From assembly GCA_004293935.1 (NCBI GenBank), contig RDZH01000014.1, positions 22,237 through 86,236 on the forward strand: a stretch of DNA of 64,000 bases. Reading direction: 5' to 3'. This DNA comes from Alphaproteobacteria bacterium (GTDB lineage: Bacteria > Pseudomonadota > Alphaproteobacteria > Rickettsiales > UBA998). This document shows, in pieces, positions 61,218-64,000 of this stretch. The notes beneath the pieces were generated by a model. The model saw only the letters and a list, made by a program, of their open reading frames with translations, was not told the origin of the DNA and searched no databases. The first letter of the stretch is position 1, and every line of letters starts with the position of its first letter. Position numbers and translations under genes: made by a program.

Positions 61218-61445
61218 ATGAAAAAAATCACTATTACGCTGGACGATGATGTCTATCATGGGCTACACGCAACCATTGGACGCGGTAATATCAGCCGTTT
61301 CCTTAGCAACATTGCACGTCCGCATGTGGTGCAGGGCGATATTGCGGCAGGTTACGCTGCCATGGCAGCAGATACTGAGCGGGAAGCGGAAGCGAGTGCA
61401 TGGTCTGAAGCCTTAATGCATGATGGTGATCATGCAGCCCATTGA
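61218..61445 (+). CDS. MazE/CopG-type antitoxin of a PemK module
   Basis: A 75-residue protein with the ribbon-helix-helix start MKKITITLDDDVYHGLHATI and GRGNISRFLSNIARPHVV, then an acidic toxin-binding tail with GYAAMAADTEREAEA. This is a known antitoxin type that pairs with PemK/MazF toxins. GAGG lies before ATG 61218; the frame upstream is not needed. The toxin gene overlaps its end by 14 bases but is broken. Confidence 0.88.
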   Translation: MKKITITLDDDVYHGLHATIGRGNISRFLSNIARPHVVQGDIAAGYAAMAADTEREAEASAWSEALMHDGDHAAH

Positions 61446-61656
61446 ACCAACTCCTAGGCGTGGGGAGGTATGGTGGGTGAATTTTGATCCATCGATTGGC
61501 GGAGAAATTCGTAAAAAACGCCCTGCGGTTATTGTCAGCAACAACATGGTGAGCCCTCCACATGCTGCTTGCGCAAACCCGTCTCGCGATCAAATAAATC
61601 CTCCTCAACCACGCGTGCAACGTGAGCAATTCCTCCGCTCAATACCCGCATCATAA
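61432..61656 (+). pseudogene. PemK/MazF toxin gene, truncated
   Basis: The first 40 codons encode a standard PemK start: RRGEVWWVNFDPSIGGEIRK, then KRPAVIVSNN. The normal continuation (VVPLTSN..., to about 110 residues) is missing. From about 61545 the frame reads meaningless PPHAACANPSRDQINPPQ because the DNA there is an unrelated piece read backwards (see the transposase remnant). The catalytic core is lost, so the toxin should be inactive while the antitoxin remains. Confidence 0.85.
61535..61654 (-). mobile_element. 5' remnant of an IS4-like transposase gene
   Basis: On the minus strand TAGGAGG lies ahead of ATGATG (61654-61649), followed by 39 codons: MMRVLSGGIAHVARVVEEDL, then FDRETGLRKQHVEGS before it fades into the toxin sequence. 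The words ETGLRK and the start resemble from memory an IS4-type transposase N-terminus. A good ribosome binding site facing a real coding start supports a genuine gene end. The breakpoint with the toxin is near 61550. Confidence 0.55.
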
Positions 61657-61955
61657 CCTCCTATCTCTTTAAGATAGAATGCGTTTAGATTGTATACGTT
61701 ACAAATCTATTAACTTGTCGGGTAGTAAGGAAGAAATTTCTAATTTATTTGGGGGTGGTGTGGTTTTTCTGCGCGTGTGGTTTTTGTTGACGTAAGGATT
61801 AAACTGTGATAAACATTAGTTTCACCTTGTTTATAAATAGTGTTGATGTCAGCCTATTTACCCATTCTATTGCTTAACTGTAATAAAATTGTGATTAGGC
61901 TTGCCTAGCACTGCTGATAAACATTGTGGATAATGTTGTTTACCAAATAAAACAA
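61657..61955. other. AT-rich gap with a direct repeat and a DnaA-box-like site
   Basis: About 300 bases without a gene. TGATAAACATT occurs at 61807-61817 and again at 61915-61925, and the second copy runs into TGTGGATAA (61925-61933), a perfect DnaA box. This could be the promoter region of the next gene or an old replicon scar. No Rep gene is present. Confidence 0.45.
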
Positions 61956-62996
61956 ATGTCTGAACATCACTCGTCTGAAGAACATTCCAGTGAAGAACAC
62001 TCTAGTTCTTTGGTTCACGGATTTTCGGGGAATCTTTCCCCCTTGTCAGGGAACGAACTGCTTTCCAATAACACGGTGGCAATGTTCGCCGTTCAACCTA
62101 AATTGGTCTTCCAATTTAGTGGGATGAACGGCAGTGAAATGGCAACGGAATTGCAACAAGGCAATGCCATAGCCAGTCAGCAGCTTGCGCTAACGCAGCA
62201 GCAGATGCTGCAATCAGCGCAACAGCTTGAACTAACGCGGCAGCAAATGCTGCAATCAGTGGAAATGCTTTGCATTGAGGCAAAGAAACTGGAAGTAGCA
62301 GAAGCAGCGTATTACGCGCAACTGCGGGCGCAATTTGTTGAGGATTATGATCGCGTGTTCCTTGGAACTCGTGGCGATACAGCAATGCGACGCTTGTGCG
62401 TTCATGATTCGCTCTACGCTCTTTCTTTGATTGCCAAGGATGTGCAAACTTCCTACAAACGTAAGCAATTACCCGTGGATTTATCCATGGATATTGCTCT
62501 GGTGATGGCGCATGGAAGTTCCAAAGTTCACGAACACCTCGTGACGATTTTTGCCCTTGAGTATTTTCTGGGGCTTGAAACATCGGGGACGTTCCAACAG
62601 GAACTCCGCACGATAGTTGATGCGATTGCACAGCTCCTAGCTGAGCAAGAGCAGGCGAAGCGGCTTGAAGCGGAAGCGGAGGCTAAGAAGATTGCGGAGG
62701 TGGAAGCCAAGCGGATTGAAGCTGAAGCCAGTAAGTTAGCTGTTGCTAACTACATTCAGTTTATGTCCAAGTTTAAACCATATTTGTGGCAAACAGTTAA
62801 AGAGCAGTTGGCAAAACAACGTTATCTTAGCTATAAACTTGCCAAAGAATACGATGCTATGCTCTTGTCGATGATGGTAGATAATCCCAAAGCTCGGGAG
62901 ATTATCGCAGATTTTGAGAGGGCAATGCTGAAGTATCTTCCTGAAGGTACAACTCACGAACAAATGTTAATCGCACTGTTTGGGAAACAACATTGA
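61956..62996 (+). CDS. coiled-coil protein of unknown function
   Basis: A 346-residue protein that begins with a short repeated Ser-Glu-His stretch (HHSSEEHSSEEHSS). It continues with a duplicated Gln-rich segment (QQMLQSAQQLELTRQQMLQS, residues about 80-105) and a folded middle (FVEDYDRVFLGTRGDTAMRR). A charged coiled coil (QAKRLEAEAEAKKIAEVEAK) and a helical C-terminus end it. No membrane segment or signal peptide is seen. ATG 61956 has no clear ribosome binding site; the GTG at 61926 is an alternative. A strong terminator follows. I do not recognise it. Confidence 0.65.
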   Translation: MSEHHSSEEHSSEEHSSSLVHGFSGNLSPLSGNELLSNNTVAMFAVQPKLVFQFSGMNGSEMATELQQGNAIASQQLALTQQQMLQSAQQLELTRQQMLQSVEMLCIEAKKLEVAEAAYYAQLRAQFVEDYDRVFLGTRGDTAMRRLCVHDSLYALSLIAKDVQTSYKRKQLPVDLSMDIALVMAHGSSKVHEHLVTIFALEYFLGLETSGTFQQELRTIVDAIAQLLAEQEQAKRLEAEAEAKKIAEVEAKRIEAEASKLAVANYIQFMSKFKPYLWQTVKEQLAKQRYLSYKLAKEYDAMLLSMMVDNPKAREIIADFERAMLKYLPEGTTHEQMLIALFGKQH

Positions 62997-63039
62997 CACT
63001 ACATCAGATTCTTAAATCTAGGTTAGCCTTCTAACGCAG

Positions 63040-63066
63040 AAAAACCCTCTTTATGAGGGTTTTTTT
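63040..63066 (+). terminator. terminator of the coiled-coil gene
   Basis: AAAAACCCTC, loop TTTAT, GAGGG then TTTTTTT. It is a perfect stem with T-tail 44 bases after the stop. Confidence 0.95.
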
Positions 63067-63080
63067 GTGTTAAGAAACGA

Positions 63081-63239
63081 CTATAGCGCGTCACGCCGTG
63101 TGAAGCGCACCGTCACCAAGCATAGGATAGCGTTCATCACGATGATCATCGCGGCGAGTGGTGCATCAATTACATAAACCGAAAAACACACACCAAGCAC
63201 TAGGGCAAGGCTGCCAAGATAAAAACTCATCCGCATCAT
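63081..63239 (-). CDS. two-helix small membrane protein
   Basis: A 52-residue product MMRMSFYLGSLALVLGVCFS, then a short loop and a second helix APLAAMIIVMNAILCLVTVRF, ending TRRDAL. Its TAG stop lies in a GCGCTATAG word like the edge of the TATAGC-hairpins. The start overlaps the stop of another frame that also encodes a hydrophobic helix, so the pair may have been one two-part membrane complex. Not recognised. Confidence 0.5.
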   Translation of the reverse strand: MMRMSFYLGSLALVLGVCFSVYVIDAPLAAMIIVMNAILCLVTVRFTRRDAL

Positions 63240-63324
63240 ATGCACGGGTGAGGTGCTGAGTGGGCGTGCTGCATGGGCGGGAATAATAATTCCGTGATTA
63301 ATAATGCCCCCACCAACGAAACGC

Positions 63325-63873
63325 TTAATGCCACAAGCAGGGTGACAAGCGCAAGATAATAACCTTGTGTGCGTTTTGTGCGCGACGCATTTCAAGGGCT
63401 TCGGTGTGGGTGAGTTGTTGTTTTATTGCTGCTTCCTGTATCTGTTCAGATCGATGTTCTGCTGCACGATTCGCACATACTGCTAATCCACCAATGACGA
63501 CTGCTGCTGCAACAACCGCACCTGTGATTCCCCCAGGGAAATTATTGTGAAGGTTGTTTGCCCAGCTATATTCGTGTCCAATGATTTCTTTAGGAAATTT
63601 AGTTTTTATTGCGTCTAAACCTGCTTCACAAGTGTCATTATACTTTAAAAATTGTCCAACATCTCCTATGTTTCCTGGAGAAAAATTGCTTAAAGCCCTA
63701 ATTTCATCACGCGTGATAGAAATTCCTGATCGCGCAAGTTGCTGTATTCCATTATCTATCAATTCAGGTGATAGGTTAGGTTTTGCAAGATCTGTAATTT
63801 GTTGTACCCATTGGTTTACATCTTTTTCAGTAACACACACCAACTTTTTTGGCAAACATCCTATTCCGAACAT
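63325..63873 (-). CDS. unrecognised protein with one membrane helix, possibly frameshifted
   Basis: A 182-residue frame: a soluble helical part (WVQQITDLAKPNLSPELIDN, then ISITRDEIRALSNFSPGNIG), a membrane helix (GITGAVVAAAVVIGGLAVCA), a charged stretch (EHRSEQIQEAAIKQQLTHTE), then an odd end. In another frame the sequence from about 63380 down to 63236 encodes a clear hydrophobic helix (YYLALVTLLVALSVSLVGALL) without a start of its own. A frameshift near 63380 would join the two. A transposase gene starts divergently 86 bases upstream, so the 5' end may also be damaged. Confidence 0.5.
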   Translation of the reverse strand: MFGIGCLPKKLVCVTEKDVNQWVQQITDLAKPNLSPELIDNGIQQLARSGISITRDEIRALSNFSPGNIGDVGQFLKYNDTCEAGLDAIKTKFPKEIIGHEYSWANNLHNNFPGGITGAVVAAAVVIGGLAVCANRAAEHRSEQIQEAAIKQQLTHTEALEMRRAQNAHKVIILRLSPCLWH

Positions 63874-63958
63874 TCCTGTGACAAACGTACCAAAGGTTAC
63901 ATGTTTGGTTCCTTTTTCTTATGGCATAAGCTATACTGATCTAAAGGAGACCAATTTA

Positions 63959-64000
63959 TGGGAAGTATATTGCATGGTAACGCCAAGACTACGCCAAAAA
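63959..64000 (+). mobile_element. start of an IS481-type transposase gene, running off the right edge
   Basis: AAAGGAG lies before the ATG at 63959 and the 14 visible codons read MGSILHGNAKTTPK. This matches the well-known start M(G)..LHG.A.TT of IS481-family transposases (helix-turn-helix plus DDE domain). The left inverted end of the element should lie within about 60 bases upstream, but I cannot set it. Confidence 0.75.

Noticed and set aside
61657..61955. Plasmid origin
   Set aside because: Only two direct repeats and one DnaA box, and no Rep protein in the neighbourhood.

Overview
The window is a chromosomal segment of an alphaproteobacterium. This rests on the DUF1013/TrcR regulator, the usg gene, LpxI instead of LpxH in lipid A synthesis, and the gene orders mutM-rpsT-(rhodanese)-dnaA, tpiA-secG-pyrG and lepB-rnc-era. 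I cannot fix the order or genus. The bases look moderately AT-rich, intergenic regions are full of small palindromic repeats, and several gene clusters are broken up, which would fit a host-associated or recently shrinking genome. That last point is inference.

Layout: 1-1.6 kb holds tRNA-Ala, a small lipoprotein and two tiny genes of phage-remnant type. 1.7-5.2 kb: trcR, then a WecA/WbpL-type glycosyltransferase overlapping a WbpM/CapD-type sugar dehydratase (surface polysaccharide). 5.7-8.3 kb: purH and an aspartoacylase-family hydrolase. 8.2-12.4 kb (minus): two tandem CpaF-type ATPases and rpoN. 12.5-19.4 kb (minus): a heparinase-like gene, usg, and the lipid A block skp-lpxD-fabZ-lpxA-lpxI-lpxB. 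19.5-24.4 kb: a small lipoprotein, Trm112, tRNA-Gly, a truncated lepA, a pseudopilin, a membrane protein, sodC and an ExbB/TolQ channel. 24.4-33.8 kb (minus): TPR, MAPEG, leuB, leuD, dnaA, rhodanese, rpsT, mutM, pyrG, secG, tpiA. 34.0-39.2 kb (plus): ppiD-trpE-trpG, then an RTX-repeat protein. 39.5-43.1 kb (minus): two large paralogues of a family I do not recognise. 43.2-47.1 kb: repeats, YdcH, tRNA-Val, a tiny pilin-like protein, an aminotransferase, rpsI and rplM. 47.2-55.8 kb (plus): a quinone oxidoreductase, ogt, lepB-rnc-era, a third member of the unknown family, ychF and a second pseudopilin. 55.9-64 kb: a chemoreceptor-like protein with reversed domain order, a class I aldolase with an RND pump, a broken PemK toxin locus, a coiled-coil protein, and the start of an IS481-type transposase.

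The most unusual content is (1) three members (39474-41246, 41287-43092, 51479-53578) of an unrecognised 590-700 residue family; two promoter regions share an identical 17-bp sequence made of TGTCAT direct repeats one helical turn apart; (2) a MITE-like family of about 120 bp made of two hairpins, with four full, one deleted and one half copy, ending in TATACYCAT and apparently flanked by TA; one copy supplies the end of ogt; (3) a second hairpin family bounded by TATAGC(G/A)CG whose edge supplies a stop codon; (4) pilus-like parts (two CpaF ATPases, two matching pseudopilins and a 57-residue pilin-like peptide) without the rest of a secretion system; (5) a lepA cut down to its GTPase domain between repeats.
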